A stretch of 36,994 nt of DNA, taken from assembly GCA_902603665.1 (NCBI GenBank), contig CACKVV010000007.1, positions 1 through 36,994 on the forward strand, given 5' to 3'. The notes beneath the pieces were generated by a model. The model worked only from the letters and a program-made list of their open reading frames with translations, made no database searches and was not told where the DNA came from. Made by a program: the position numbers and the translations under genes. This document shows positions 7,970 to 16,531 of this stretch, in pieces; position 1 is the first letter of the stretch; each line of letters begins with the position of its first letter. This DNA is from an uncultured Pelagibacteraceae bacterium (lineage in GTDB: Bacteria > Pseudomonadota > Alphaproteobacteria > Pelagibacterales > Pelagibacteraceae).

Positions 7970-9346
7970 ATGCAACAGACAATTACTCCAATCGATAATA
8001 CAGTTTACATAGAAAGAGAATACAACTCAGATAAAATTGAGGATACGATTAATAAATCAACTATCGCTCAAATTGGATGGTCAAATTTGAGTGTAAAAGA
8101 AAGAGTTGATCTATTAACTAAGTTTGTGGATGATTTTCTATCTCGTGATAAAATTATATCAGAGGAATTATGTAGGCAAATTGGAAGACCTATAAATCAG
8201 GCAGCTAGTGAACTAAAAGGATTTAAGGAAAGAGCTGACTATATGCTCTCTATAACTGAAAAAAAATTATCAGACATTGATGTTACAAAAGACAAAAATT
8301 TTAAAAATTTTATCAGAAGAAGACCTCTTGGGGTAGTTTTTGTTATTGCCCCATGGAACTACCCTTATCTAACAGCTGTTAACTCTATTATTCCAGCAAT
8401 GGCAGCGGGAAACACAGTGATCTTAAAACATTCTGCTCAAACTCCCTTATGTGCTGAACAACTTTATAAATCGGCAAAAAAAATTTTGCCAAAAGATGTT
8501 TTTAATTTTCTACATTTAAATCATAGCGATGGTCTTAAAATTGTATCTGACAAAAGAGTAAATTTTGTATCTTTTACAGGTTCAGTAAAAGCAGGATATG
8601 ATGTTCAAAGAGCTACTCATGAAAAATTTATAGATATGGCTCTTGAACTTGGAGGCAAAGATCCAGCTTATGCAAGATATGATTGCGACTTAGAAAAAAC
8701 AGTTGATAATTTAGTAGATGGTTCTTTTTTTAATTCAGGTCAATCTTGTTGCGGAATTGAAAGAATTTATGTTGATGAAAAGATTTTTAACAGTTTCTTA
8801 GAATTATTTATTTCAAAAACTTATAACTACAAACTTGGGAATCCTTTAGAGCAAGAGAACAACCTAGGTCCTGTTGTCAAACTTTCAGCAGCAGAATTTA
8901 TAATGAATCAAATGAATAAAGCTCTCGATAAGGGTGCAAAAAAAATGATTGATGAAAATAAATTTCATTTTCCAAAAGAACATAAAAACTATTTGGTTCC
9001 TCAAATTTTAACTAATGTTACTCATGAAATGGATTTTATGACAGAAGAGACTTTTGGACCTTGTGTAGGAATTATGAAAGTCTCTAATGAAAATGAAGCT
9101 GTAAAACTAATGAACGATAGTCCATATGGTTTAACAGCATCTATTTGGACTAATGATGTTGAAATTGCAGAAAAAATTGGAAATCAAGTTCAAACTGGTA
9201 CTTTTTTTATGAATAGATGTGATTACCTTGATCCAGCATTATCTTGGACAGGAGTAAAAGAGACAGGAAAAGGTTGTTCATTATCAGAAATTGCTTACGA
9301 AAAATTAACAGCACCTAAAAGCTTTCATTTGAGAAAAGGGCAATAA
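7970..9346 (+). CDS. NAD(P)-dependent aldehyde dehydrogenase
   Basis: A 458-residue aldehyde dehydrogenase oxidising an aldehyde to a carboxylate. The key residues are Asn130 in APWNYP, the general base Glu226 in LELGGKDP and the nucleophile Cys260 in NSGQSCCGIE; FTGSVKAG forms the nucleotide loop and TEETFGP is the late conserved segment. It is nearer the succinate-semialdehyde/lactaldehyde branch than the 514-residue enzyme at 28643. The stop codon is directly followed by the GTG of the SDR gene with no gap. It faces the iron alcohol dehydrogenase and probably uses that enzyme's aldehyde product. Substrate unresolved. Confidence 0.92.
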   Translation: MQQTITPIDNTVYIEREYNSDKIEDTINKSTIAQIGWSNLSVKERVDLLTKFVDDFLSRDKIISEELCRQIGRPINQAASELKGFKERADYMLSITEKKLSDIDVTKDKNFKNFIRRRPLGVVFVIAPWNYPYLTAVNSIIPAMAAGNTVILKHSAQTPLCAEQLYKSAKKILPKDVFNFLHLNHSDGLKIVSDKRVNFVSFTGSVKAGYDVQRATHEKFIDMALELGGKDPAYARYDCDLEKTVDNLVDGSFFNSGQSCCGIERIYVDEKIFNSFLELFISKTYNYKLGNPLEQENNLGPVVKLSAAEFIMNQMNKALDKGAKKMIDENKFHFPKEHKNYLVPQILTNVTHEMDFMTEETFGPCVGIMKVSNENEAVKLMNDSPYGLTASIWTNDVEIAEKIGNQVQTGTFFMNRCDYLDPALSWTGVKETGKGCSLSEIAYEKLTAPKSFHLRKGQ

Positions 9347-10102
9347 GTGAAATTAAATTACAAAGGTAAATCTGCAGTTGTTACTGGTGCCTGTGGAGGA
9401 ATGGGTTTGGAGATTTCAAAAATGTTATCTCAAAACAACATCAATGTTTTAATGTTGGATGTAAAAAAACCTGAAAAAGATTTTCTTAATAAAAATAAAA
9501 AATGTGTTTTTAAAAAAGTTGATGTAACCAAACTTAAACAATTAAAATCTCAAATAGATCTTTTTTATAATTATAACAAAACAATTGATTACTTAATTAA
9601 TACAACTGGTGTTTTATGGTTTAACAAAGATATATCTGTTGTTGATATATTGCCAGAAACTTGGGATAAAGTTTTTCAAATAAATCTTAAATCAATGATG
9701 TTTTTATCGAAAATTATAATTCCAAAAATGCAAAAAAATAATTTTGGTTCTATGGTTCATATATCTTCTATTGATGCTTTATCTGGGGATGATAAGCCAC
9801 AAGATGCTTATGGTGCTTCAAAAGCTGCAATGATTAGATTATCAAAATCTTTAGCAATTCAATTTTCATCAAAAAATATTAGATCAAATATAATTTTACC
9901 TGGTCCTATTGAAACTGGTATGCAAAGACGTTGGAAAAAAAATCCTAAAGCCAAAAAAAATTTAGAAAAATTTATACCTTTAAAGAGAGTTGGAAAGCCA
10001 ACTGATATAGCAAATACATGTATGTTTTTATTGAGTGATCAGGCTAATTATATTACTGGAACTGAAATTACAGTTGACGGTGGAATTACGTCAAAACCTT
10101 AA
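9347..10102 (+). CDS. Short-chain dehydrogenase/reductase
   Basis: A 251-residue classical SDR. It has the Rossmann glycine motif TGACGGMG (residues 13-20), the NTTG-like strand at about 85-88, and a catalytic Ser140/141-Tyr155-Lys159 set in HISSID and YGASKAA. The C-terminal EITVDGGI is typical of FabG-like members. The start is GTG immediately after the aldehyde dehydrogenase TAA, implying translational coupling. It should oxidise or reduce a hydroxyl/keto group of the same compound handled by the neighbouring dehydrogenases. A run of GGCGCC palindromes lies just past its stop. Confidence 0.92.
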   Translation: MKLNYKGKSAVVTGACGGMGLEISKMLSQNNINVLMLDVKKPEKDFLNKNKKCVFKKVDVTKLKQLKSQIDLFYNYNKTIDYLINTTGVLWFNKDISVVDILPETWDKVFQINLKSMMFLSKIIIPKMQKNNFGSMVHISSIDALSGDDKPQDAYGASKAAMIRLSKSLAIQFSSKNIRSNIILPGPIETGMQRRWKKNPKAKKNLEKFIPLKRVGKPTDIANTCMFLLSDQANYITGTEITVDGGITSKP

Positions 10103-10110
10103 AAGAAATT

Positions 10111-10147
10111 AGGCACCTAATTAAAGGCGCCTAAATTAAAGGCGCCT
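10111..10147. repeat. Three-copy AGGCGCCT palindrome array between convergent genes, probable bidirectional terminator
   Basis: Copies of an 8-base palindrome occur at 10111-10118 (AGGCACCT, one change), 10125-10132 and 10140-10147 (both AGGCGCCT). The last two sit in a 15-base tandem unit, TTAAAGGCGCCTAAA. Because each core is self-complementary, any two copies can pair into an 8-bp GC-rich stem with an AT loop on either strand. This lies in the 56 bases between the SDR stop and the dctP stop, which converge, and the flanks are A/T runs. The likely role is transcription termination in both directions. Confidence 0.65.
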
Positions 10148-10158
10148 AAATTAAATTA

Positions 10159-11235
10159 TTATCTATAAGGATAGCCCGCTTTTTCCATTGTTGCTGCGTA
10201 TAACTTAAATGCATCAACAACTTTTTTAGCTCTTGGACTAATCTTTGAAGTCTCATCCCAGAATTGCTCAGAGTCTTTTACAACTTGACTCCACTCATTA
10301 GCTGGCAGACTTGTTAACTCCATTTTTTTACCATTAACTCGTAAATCTGCTTCTCCACCCCAATACCATACTTGTCTATAATAATGGGAGTCGTTTATCG
10401 ACATTCTGTAAAGAGCTTGAAGTTTTGGACTTAATTTATCCCAACTTTTCTGGTTGGCAAAATAAGATCCAAACCATGCACCCGTGACTGAGTTAGTAAG
10501 TGCATATTTGCAAATATCTGCCCAACCTACTTCATAGGCTTCTGTAAATCCGCACCAGCAAACACCGTCTAATTCACCAGTCTGCATAGCAACCTCTACA
10601 TCATCCCATGGTACAATAACTGGTATTAACCCATATCTTGCTAAGAACTTACCTGCAGTTGGAACACCAAAAACACGAAGTCCTTTCATGTCTGAAAGTT
10701 TAGTTATTTTTTTATTAACAGTGAATAGATGACAAGGGTCCCATGCACTTGTGCTTAGCCATTGAACTCCTTTGACTTCACTATAAGCTTCATCCCAAAT
10801 TTCGTTTAAACCATAATATTTAAATAAAGATGGAACATCTAAACTGTATCTTGTTGCAAATGGAAAATAGCCACCAAATACTTGAATATCAACCGGCGAA
10901 CCCATTGTTGCATCATCACTTTGCACGGCATCTATAGTTCCTGCTTGCATTGCTCTGAATAATTCATCAGTTGGTACTAATTGGTCTGCATAATAAAGCT
11001 CGATTTCCATTTCTCCAAAAGCAGCTTTATTAAAAGCTTCTATTTGAGGCTTAATAACATGCGCACCAAGTGGAGCTCCAGAATACGTCTGCAATCTCCA
11101 TTTGATTGGATTCGATGCAGAGTAAGCATATGGAGCTTTAATAGCAGTTGCACCTGCTGCACCTAACGTTAGTAAACCCGCTTTTTTAATAAACGAACGT
11201 CTTTTATTCGTTATTATTTTTTTATCTTTTTTCAC
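10159..11235 (-). CDS. dctP: TRAP transporter substrate-binding protein (DctP family), Tat-exported
   Basis: Periplasmic solute receptor of 358 residues. The N-terminus carries a twin-arginine signal, KRRSFIKKAG, followed by a hydrophobic stretch and a likely AYSA cleavage region around residues 36-40. The mature part has the DctP-family layout: MQAGTIDAVQSD early, a central MKGLRVFGVP segment with the arginine that usually grips the substrate carboxylate, and TGELDGVCWCG. The start is GTG at 11235 with a strong GAGGAG ribosome site five bases before it. It is the last gene of the dctQ-dctM-dctP run. The sequence resembles the TakP/mannitol-chloroaromatic subfamily, suggesting a carboxylate ligand; the precise ligand is unknown. 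Confidence 0.92.
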   Translation of the reverse strand: MKKDKKIITNKRRSFIKKAGLLTLGAAGATAIKAPYAYSASNPIKWRLQTYSGAPLGAHVIKPQIEAFNKAAFGEMEIELYYADQLVPTDELFRAMQAGTIDAVQSDDATMGSPVDIQVFGGYFPFATRYSLDVPSLFKYYGLNEIWDEAYSEVKGVQWLSTSAWDPCHLFTVNKKITKLSDMKGLRVFGVPTAGKFLARYGLIPVIVPWDDVEVAMQTGELDGVCWCGFTEAYEVGWADICKYALTNSVTGAWFGSYFANQKSWDKLSPKLQALYRMSINDSHYYRQVWYWGGEADLRVNGKKMELTSLPANEWSQVVKDSEQFWDETSKISPRAKKVVDAFKLYAATMEKAGYPYR

Positions 11236-11240
11236 TTGGT

Positions 11241-11248
11241 CTCCTCTC
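11241..11248 (-). promoter_or_regulatory. Strong Shine-Dalgarno site for dctP
   Basis: On the minus strand this reads GAGAGGAG, five bases before the GTG start of dctP at 11235. Most genes here have weak or no visible ribosome site, so this one both fixes the GTG start and suggests high expression of the binding protein. Confidence 0.7.
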
Positions 11249-11301
11249 GTTTATAAATTGCTAAAAATTCTATTATAAATTAAATTTTTATGGAACTTAA
11301 T

Positions 11302-11323
11302 TTTTCCTCAAATTTCAGGAAAA
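11302..11323 (-). promoter_or_regulatory. Intercistronic hairpin between dctM and dctP
   Basis: An inverted repeat TTTTCCT (11302-11308) and AGGAAAA (11317-11323) with an eight-base loop lies in the 126-base gap between dctM and dctP. On the minus transcript it precedes dctP and lacks a long U tract right after it, so it may be an mRNA-stabilising or processing stem rather than a terminator. It could help raise dctP over the membrane subunits. The stem is short and AT-rich, so the call is modest. Confidence 0.35.
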
Positions 11324-11361
11324 TTTTCAACAAAAGAAAATAAATTAAACTTAAAGTTGAA

Positions 11362-12699
11362 TTATCTAGATAAATATTTTTCTGGTAAATACGTTGCAAT
11401 TTCTGGAAAAGCCATAACTATAGCTAAGCCTACAACCATAATCAAAACAAAAGGAATAATAGATCTATATATATCATTAAGGGTAATTTCTTTTGGAGCC
11501 ATTGCTCTCATTAAAAATAAATTATATCCAAATGGTGGTGTCATGTAAGCAATTTGACATGTAATTGTATAAAGAACTCCGTACCAGATTGGATCAAATC
11601 CCAACGAAATTATTAAAGGAACATATAATGGTGCAACAATTACTAGCATAGCAGTATCATCTAAAAACATTCCCATTAAAATATATGATAGCTGCATCAT
11701 TATTAAAACTCCCCAAGGTGTTAAATTCCACTTTTCTATAAACAAAGTTTCAATAGCTCGCCCTGCTCCCAAACCGTCGAATACAGCTCCAAAAGTTAAA
11801 GCAGCCAAAATAATCCACATAAACATGCATGAAACGCCCAATGTCTTTTTAAGAGTATTATCTAAAACTACTCTATTAAATCTTTTTTTATAAATTGCTG
11901 CTAGTGTCGCTAAAAAGGCACCCACTGCTGAACATTCTACGAGACTTGCAATTCCCATTAAAAATAATCCTGTCATGAGGAAAAAAATTAAGAAAGGAAT
12001 TATTCCAGCCTTCAACAGTCTTATTTTTTCTATAGTACTAACACTCCTCTCTTCTTTTTTTAGAGGGGGACCAAGTTCTGGCTGTAATTTACATCTAACA
12101 TAAATATAAATTAAAAATAGGAAAGCCATCAATAAACCTGGAAGTATTCCTGCCATCCATAACTTGCTGACTGGTTGTCTGGCAATCATACCATATAAAA
12201 CCATAACAACACTTGGCGGTATCAAAATTCCAAGCGAACTACCAGCCTGAACAACTCCTGTTATCATACGTTTGTCATAGTTTCTTCTTAGCATTTCAGG
12301 TAAAGCAATTGTTGCTCCAATAGCCATACCAGCAACACTTAATCCGTTCATTGCTGAAATTGCAACCATCATAAACATTGTACCTATAGCTAAACCACCC
12401 TTAACTCCTCCAAACAAAACATGAAACATTTTATATAGATCATTAGCAATTCCTGACTCTGAAATCATAAAACCCATATAAATAAATAATGGCAAGGTAA
12501 GCATGGGATACCACTTAAAAAGTTTCCATGTTGCTGTGTATGGCATTTCCATAGAGCCCTCGCCCCAAATCAATAATGCTGATGCAGCAGCAACGAAACC
12601 AATAGCACCAAAAACTCTTTGACCTGTAAACATCATAACCAACATTGTTATGAACATAAATAATGCAATAAATTCGTAACTTAAATATTCGGCAAGCAT
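11362..12699 (-). CDS. dctM: TRAP transporter large permease subunit (DctM)
   Basis: A 445-residue integral membrane protein with 12 or more hydrophobic segments, the ion-coupled translocation subunit of a TRAP system. Family features include LTLPLFIYMGFMISESGI (about residues 68-85), SSLGILIPPSVVMVLYGMI (about 153-171) and MGMFLDDTAMLVIVAP in the second half. Length is normal. It starts three bases after the dctQ stop, so the two are co-translated. The family uses a sodium gradient. Together with dctQ and dctP it forms a complete importer. Confidence 0.95.
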   Translation of the reverse strand: MLAEYLSYEFIALFMFITMLVMMFTGQRVFGAIGFVAAASALLIWGEGSMEMPYTATWKLFKWYPMLTLPLFIYMGFMISESGIANDLYKMFHVLFGGVKGGLAIGTMFMMVAISAMNGLSVAGMAIGATIALPEMLRRNYDKRMITGVVQAGSSLGILIPPSVVMVLYGMIARQPVSKLWMAGILPGLLMAFLFLIYIYVRCKLQPELGPPLKKEERSVSTIEKIRLLKAGIIPFLIFFLMTGLFLMGIASLVECSAVGAFLATLAAIYKKRFNRVVLDNTLKKTLGVSCMFMWIILAALTFGAVFDGLGAGRAIETLFIEKWNLTPWGVLIMMQLSYILMGMFLDDTAMLVIVAPLYVPLIISLGFDPIWYGVLYTITCQIAYMTPPFGYNLFLMRAMAPKEITLNDIYRSIIPFVLIMVVGLAIVMAFPEIATYLPEKYLSR

Positions 12700-12701
12700 A
12701 A

Positions 12702-13211
12702 TTAAATTCTTTTATCTTTCATATTTGCAATATCTTTAAATAAAGTAGAAAACGCTTGAAGTAGCATTAATAAAATACCAAGAAGCATCAGTGTTTTTAT
12801 AGGCCAAACATAAGGTGCCCATGCAGTAAAAAGTTTTTGCTTGGTTTCAATTGTGTAAATTAAACTTGTTATTGATCCAAAAAAAAGGAGGATTAAATAA
12901 AAAATCAGAAAAAAACTTGTAAAAACATCCATCTTAGCTTTACCTTTTTTTGAGAGTCTGCCATAAAATAAATCCATTCTTACATGATCATCAGCAAGCA
13001 TTGAGTAACCTCCACCTAGGAGATAATATGCAGTAATAGTAAATTGAGCCATTTCAATTATCCACATTAATGGGAAATTAATTATGTTTCTTGTTACAAA
13101 AGATAAAATTAACAAGAACATCATAAAAAAAACCCAATACATTACAAATCGACCAACTTTTTCACAGACCGTATCAACTGTATGGACGTAAAATTTAATT
13201 ATTTTAGGCAT
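12702..13211 (-). CDS. dctQ: TRAP transporter small permease subunit (DctQ)
   Basis: A 169-residue membrane protein with four hydrophobic segments (about residues 20-40, 52-68, 92-112 and 138-158). The second is led by FPLMWIIEMAQFTITAYYLLGGGY, of which the W-x-x-E and GGGY parts are typical of DctQ, followed by DDHVRMDLFY, the conserved loop of the family. It is the first gene of the operon; the 129-base gap upstream, shared with divergent yajQ, should hold its promoter. Confidence 0.92.
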   Translation of the reverse strand: MPKIIKFYVHTVDTVCEKVGRFVMYWVFFMMFLLILSFVTRNIINFPLMWIIEMAQFTITAYYLLGGGYSMLADDHVRMDLFYGRLSKKGKAKMDVFTSFFLIFYLILLFFGSITSLIYTIETKQKLFTAWAPYVWPIKTLMLLGILLMLLQAFSTLFKDIANMKDKRI

Positions 13212-13340
13212 AGGTATTTTTTTAAGAAGTTATATTTGAAATAAAATGTTGATTCAAGCATACTGGTTTAATTCTAGAAACACAAAAAATAAAATAGCAT
13301 CCTTAAATTAAATTTAGTAAAATAATATTCAACAAATTTT
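13212..13340. promoter_or_regulatory. Divergent intergenic region, dctQ/yajQ promoters
   Basis: 129 AT-rich bases separate the divergent starts of dctQ and yajQ, so promoters for both should be here. No convincing -35/-10 pair, operator palindrome or riboswitch fold stands out by eye. Short A/T runs such as TAAAATAATATT just before yajQ could serve as a -10 region. Confidence 0.4.
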
Positions 13341-13826
13341 ATGCCTTCATTTGATGTGATAAGTAAAATAAATTACCAAGAGTTTGACAACGCTCTTGCT
13401 AACTGTTTAAGAGAAATTGGGAATCGTTATGACTTTAAAGGGCTTCATATAACAATAGAGAGAAAAGAAAAAAATGTGACCACTCTTGCGCCTGATGAGC
13501 TCAAATTAAAGCAAGTAAATGAATTATTACAAACTCATCTTATAAGGCGAAAAGTAGATCCAAGAGTATTTGATATTAAAAGTTCTGAAGGTGCATCTGG
13601 AGGAGCAATAAGACAAGTAAGTGAGTTAAAAGAAGGAATTAACCAAGAGAATGCTAAAAAAATTATTGCTGATATAAAAAAAATGAAACTTAAAATCCAA
13701 ATAAAAATACAAGGAGAGGAATTAAGAGTGGATGGTAAAAAGAAAGATGATCTTCAGGAAGCAATTTCGGCAATAAAAGCAATAGATATTGGTCTTCCTA
13801 TAGATTTTGTTAATTTTAGAGATTAA
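13341..13826 (+). CDS. yajQ: YajQ-family nucleotide (cyclic-di-GMP)-binding protein
   Basis: A 161-residue member of the YajQ/UPF0234 family. It opens with the hallmark MPSFDVISK and has the NRYDFKG segment around residues 28-34, then IDIGLPIDFVNFRD at the C-terminus; length equals the family norm. Family members bind cyclic-di-GMP or nucleic acid and act as cytoplasmic regulators in some species. The target in this organism is unknown. It is transcribed alone or with the small gene 49 bases downstream. Confidence 0.92.
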   Translation: MPSFDVISKINYQEFDNALANCLREIGNRYDFKGLHITIERKEKNVTTLAPDELKLKQVNELLQTHLIRRKVDPRVFDIKSSEGASGGAIRQVSELKEGINQENAKKIIADIKKMKLKIQIKIQGEELRVDGKKKDDLQEAISAIKAIDIGLPIDFVNFRD

Positions 13827-13875
13827 CAATAACAATTTGAATAAATATTTGTACAATTAGAAAAGTTAAGAAATA

Positions 13876-14181
13876 ATGATTACAGTATTAGTTAAATTTA
13901 AAATATCTAATGAACTTAATTTAAAAACTCTAAAAGAAAAGTTTATCGAAACATCTACGTTATATGTAGACGTTGAAGGATTATTGAGAAAAAATTACAT
14001 AGCAGATATTGAAAAAGGTTATGCTGGTGGTGTTTATACTTTTACAAAAATAGAGTTCGCCAAAAAATGGTTTGATGAAGAAAGAATTAAGTGGATCACT
14101 GAAAGATACTCTAAGCCAGAAATCACATATTATGAAAGTCCAGTTATTGTGGATAATGAAAAAAATAAAATAATATCCTAA
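13876..14181 (+). CDS. YdhR-like small protein, probable dimeric alpha-beta barrel
   Basis: A 101-residue protein with alternating strand/helix pattern: MITVLVKFKI at the start, the KNYIADIEKGYAGGVYTF segment in the middle and KPEITYYESPVIVDN at the end. This resembles the YdhR/putative monooxygenase group of ferredoxin-like dimers, where the GG-VY-F segment is conserved. No catalytic residue can be named. It follows yajQ by 49 bases in the same direction. The family assignment is moderate and the function unknown. Confidence 0.6.
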   Translation: MITVLVKFKISNELNLKTLKEKFIETSTLYVDVEGLLRKNYIADIEKGYAGGVYTFTKIEFAKKWFDEERIKWITERYSKPEITYYESPVIVDNEKNKIIS

Positions 14182-14194
14182 AATAATGGAGGAA

Positions 14195-15220
14195 TTAGTA
14201 TCCTAGATCAGGATCTACTTGGTTAATTAAAACTTTTTTATCAATAAATAATTTTAAGTTTGTTAAAAACTTTTCTAAAACCATTTCTATGTACTTCCCT
14301 TTGCTATCAGAAGATATATGGGGAGTTATTACCAAGTTTGGGGTATCCCAAAATTTGGAATTTCTTTTTATAGGTTCCTCTGAAAAAACATCTAAAATAG
14401 CTCCAGAAATTTCATTTTTTATTAATTTTTTTCTTAAATACTCATAATCCATTACAGACGCACGTCCGATGTTAACAATTCCACATGTGTGTTTTAAAGC
14501 ATCTAACCTTTTTTTGTTTATCATCCCTTTTGTTTCATTAGTTTCAGGAACTGCTAAATAAAGAAAATCAGCTTCTGGTAAAACTTTATCAATTTTATCA
14601 AATTTAATAACTTTTGAACATCCATTAACATTTCTACCTCGTCTATTAACACCAGTTACATTTGCGCCTAATGAACTGATATGTTTAATCATTGAACCTC
14701 CTAATGAACCAGTTCCAACTACTACAACATTTTTATTTTCAATTGGGTTACTTAATAAAGTGACATAGTCTTTTTGTTTTTGATTAGTAATAATTCTTGC
14801 CATTTGGTTTTGAAGCATCAAAATACTCATTAATCCAAATTCACCAGCTTTTTTTGCTTGTATTCCTCTACTATTTGTTAAAACTAAATCTTTTTTAACC
14901 CAATTAAATGGAGAGAGATGATTAACTCCAGCTGATACAATGTGTATCCATTTTAATTTAGGTGCAATTTTACTTAAACCTTTTGTTGGAAAATTCCATG
15001 CAAGTAGGATATCGGCATCTTTCATTGAGGATTTCCAATTATCATCATCCCAGTCAATTAAATATGAAATTTTATCTTTTATCCCAGGATACTTGCTTAA
15101 TTTACTTTCAAACAAATCTTTTGTGACACTGCTATTTTTTTCGCCTTCTAAGTCACAAGGCAAAGATCCTTTTTTCCAATGATTGTTTCTTATATGAATT
15201 TTAATTTTATCTTTTGGCAT
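14195..15220 (-). CDS. D-isomer-specific 2-hydroxyacid dehydrogenase
   Basis: A 341-residue NAD(P)-dependent oxidoreductase interconverting a D-2-hydroxyacid and a 2-oxoacid. The NAD-binding motif is GTGSLGG at about residues 168-174. The catalytic arginine is in NIGRASV (about 251), the glutamate in VFSEEP (about 280), and the catalytic histidine in TPHISS (about 299). The N-terminal catalytic half is divergent, with LLAWNFPTKGLSKIAPKLKW and the ILMLQNQMARI helix. The family includes glyoxylate/hydroxypyruvate reductases, and the exact substrate is unresolved. It is convergent with the preceding small gene and divergent from the 79-residue orphan. Confidence 0.88.
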   Translation of the reverse strand: MPKDKIKIHIRNNHWKKGSLPCDLEGEKNSSVTKDLFESKLSKYPGIKDKISYLIDWDDDNWKSSMKDADILLAWNFPTKGLSKIAPKLKWIHIVSAGVNHLSPFNWVKKDLVLTNSRGIQAKKAGEFGLMSILMLQNQMARIITNQKQKDYVTLLSNPIENKNVVVVGTGSLGGSMIKHISSLGANVTGVNRRGRNVNGCSKVIKFDKIDKVLPEADFLYLAVPETNETKGMINKKRLDALKHTCGIVNIGRASVMDYEYLRKKLIKNEISGAILDVFSEEPIKRNSKFWDTPNLVITPHISSDSKGKYIEMVLEKFLTNLKLFIDKKVLINQVDPDLGY

Positions 15221-15256
15221 TTATAATTAAATTATACAATAATATTGAGTAGAATA

Positions 15257-15484
15257 ATGAATAAAGAAAACGCAAGTAAACTTTGGAAAATTATTCAGGA
15301 AGCTGGCGATTATTTGGTAGGACAATTACCTGATCACCCAAATCATCCTAAAGGAAGAAACCCCTACGCTCATGTTGCAATTTGTGTGAAAAGTAAATTT
15401 AATGCTAGTTACAAAGATATACCTGATGATCGGTTAGATGATGTAATTAAGTATATTGAATTATTAAAGGAAAATCCAAGCTAA
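15257..15484 (+). CDS. Conserved-looking 75-residue protein, resembles C-terminal module of phage antirepressors
   Basis: The ATG at 15257 gives 75 residues; a TTG at 15245 would give 79. The protein has an N-terminal helix (SKLWKIIQEAGDYLVGQL), a proline/histidine turn HPNHPKGRNPYAHV, a VKSKFNASYKDIPDDRLDDV segment and a final helix. The NPYAH...KSKF...SYKDIPDDR arrangement reminds me of a small module found at the C-terminus of phage antirepressor or ORF6-type proteins, but this is from memory of the pattern. It ends one base before the convergent threonine aldolase stop. Function unknown. Confidence 0.6.
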   Translation: MNKENASKLWKIIQEAGDYLVGQLPDHPNHPKGRNPYAHVAICVKSKFNASYKDIPDDRLDDVIKYIELLKENPS

Positions 15485-16531
15485 CTAAGATTTAATATAG
15501 TTTAAAAAAATATCAATATCATTTGGATCCGTGTTCCATGCTGTTACTAATCTAACCGCATTACCGTCCCATTCGTCATCGTTTATGGTGTAGCCTTCTG
15601 AATTAAGTTGATCAATTATATCTTTAGGCATTTTTACAAATACCTCATTAGCATCTGTTGGATACGCAATTTTTATGTTTTTGTGCTGGTCTAAACCTTG
15701 GCTTAGTTTTTTTCCCATTGCATTTGCGTGTTTAGCGTTTTTTATCCAAACATCATTTGAAATGTATGCATCTAATTGTGCAGATACAAAACTCATTTTT
15801 GATAATAAATGCCCCGCTCTTTTCATTAAAAATGGTAAATTACCTACTAATTCTGGTTTGAAAAAAATTATTGCTTCTGCTGCTAAACATCCATTTTTTG
15901 TGGCTCCAAATGAAAGTACATCAATACCCGATTTCCATGTCATTTCTGCTGGACTACAATTTAATGAGACTAAAGCATTAGCAAATCTAGCTCCATCCAT
16001 GTGTATATTAAGTTTATGTTTATGAGCTACTTCAGAAATATTTTTTATTTCATCTAAATTATAAGCTTCTCCAGTTTCGGATAGTTGTGTGATACTTACA
16101 GATGAAGGTTGTGTATGATGGACAATTCCTTTTCCACTTATTGAGTTGTTAAGTTCCTCAGCTGTAATTTTTCCATTTATTCCATTAAGATTAACTAATT
16201 TTGCTCCACCTGTATAAAATTCTGGAGCTCCACACTCATCGACATTGATATGTGAAAGTCTATGACAATAAATGTTTCCAAATGAAGGTGTCATTGTAGA
16301 TAACGCAAGTGCATTAGCTGCAGTTCCTGAGGATGTTGGAAAAATAATTACTTCTTTTTCAAATATTTCTGAAAATTTATCTTGTAAACTTTTTGAGAGA
16401 TCATCATTACCATATGGAGTTCTATCTCCATCATTAGCTTTTAAAATAGCATCTAATACTTCTGGACATGCTCCTGTAACATTATCAGATGCAAATTTTA
16501 CTCTATCTCTTTTTGTTTTAATCGTTGCCAT
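15485..16531 (-). CDS. Threonine aldolase family PLP enzyme
   Basis: A 348-residue pyridoxal-phosphate enzyme of the beta-eliminating lyase/threonine aldolase family, splitting L-threonine (often allo-threonine too) into glycine and acetaldehyde. PLP residues are visible: Asp179 in IHMDGARF stacks on the ring nitrogen and Lys212 in FGATKNGCLAAE is the Schiff-base lysine; FPTSSGTAANALAL holds the phosphate. Its start overlaps the amidinotransferase stop by one base. Glycine is the acceptor of glycine amidinotransferases and also the limiting amino acid for many SAR11 strains, so co-expression with the next genes is meaningful. Confidence 0.9.
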   Translation of the reverse strand: MATIKTKRDRVKFASDNVTGACPEVLDAILKANDGDRTPYGNDDLSKSLQDKFSEIFEKEVIIFPTSSGTAANALALSTMTPSFGNIYCHRLSHINVDECGAPEFYTGGAKLVNLNGINGKITAEELNNSISGKGIVHHTQPSSVSITQLSETGEAYNLDEIKNISEVAHKHKLNIHMDGARFANALVSLNCSPAEMTWKSGIDVLSFGATKNGCLAAEAIIFFKPELVGNLPFLMKRAGHLLSKMSFVSAQLDAYISNDVWIKNAKHANAMGKKLSQGLDQHKNIKIAYPTDANEVFVKMPKDIIDQLNSEGYTINDDEWDGNAVRLVTAWNTDPNDIDIFLNYIKS

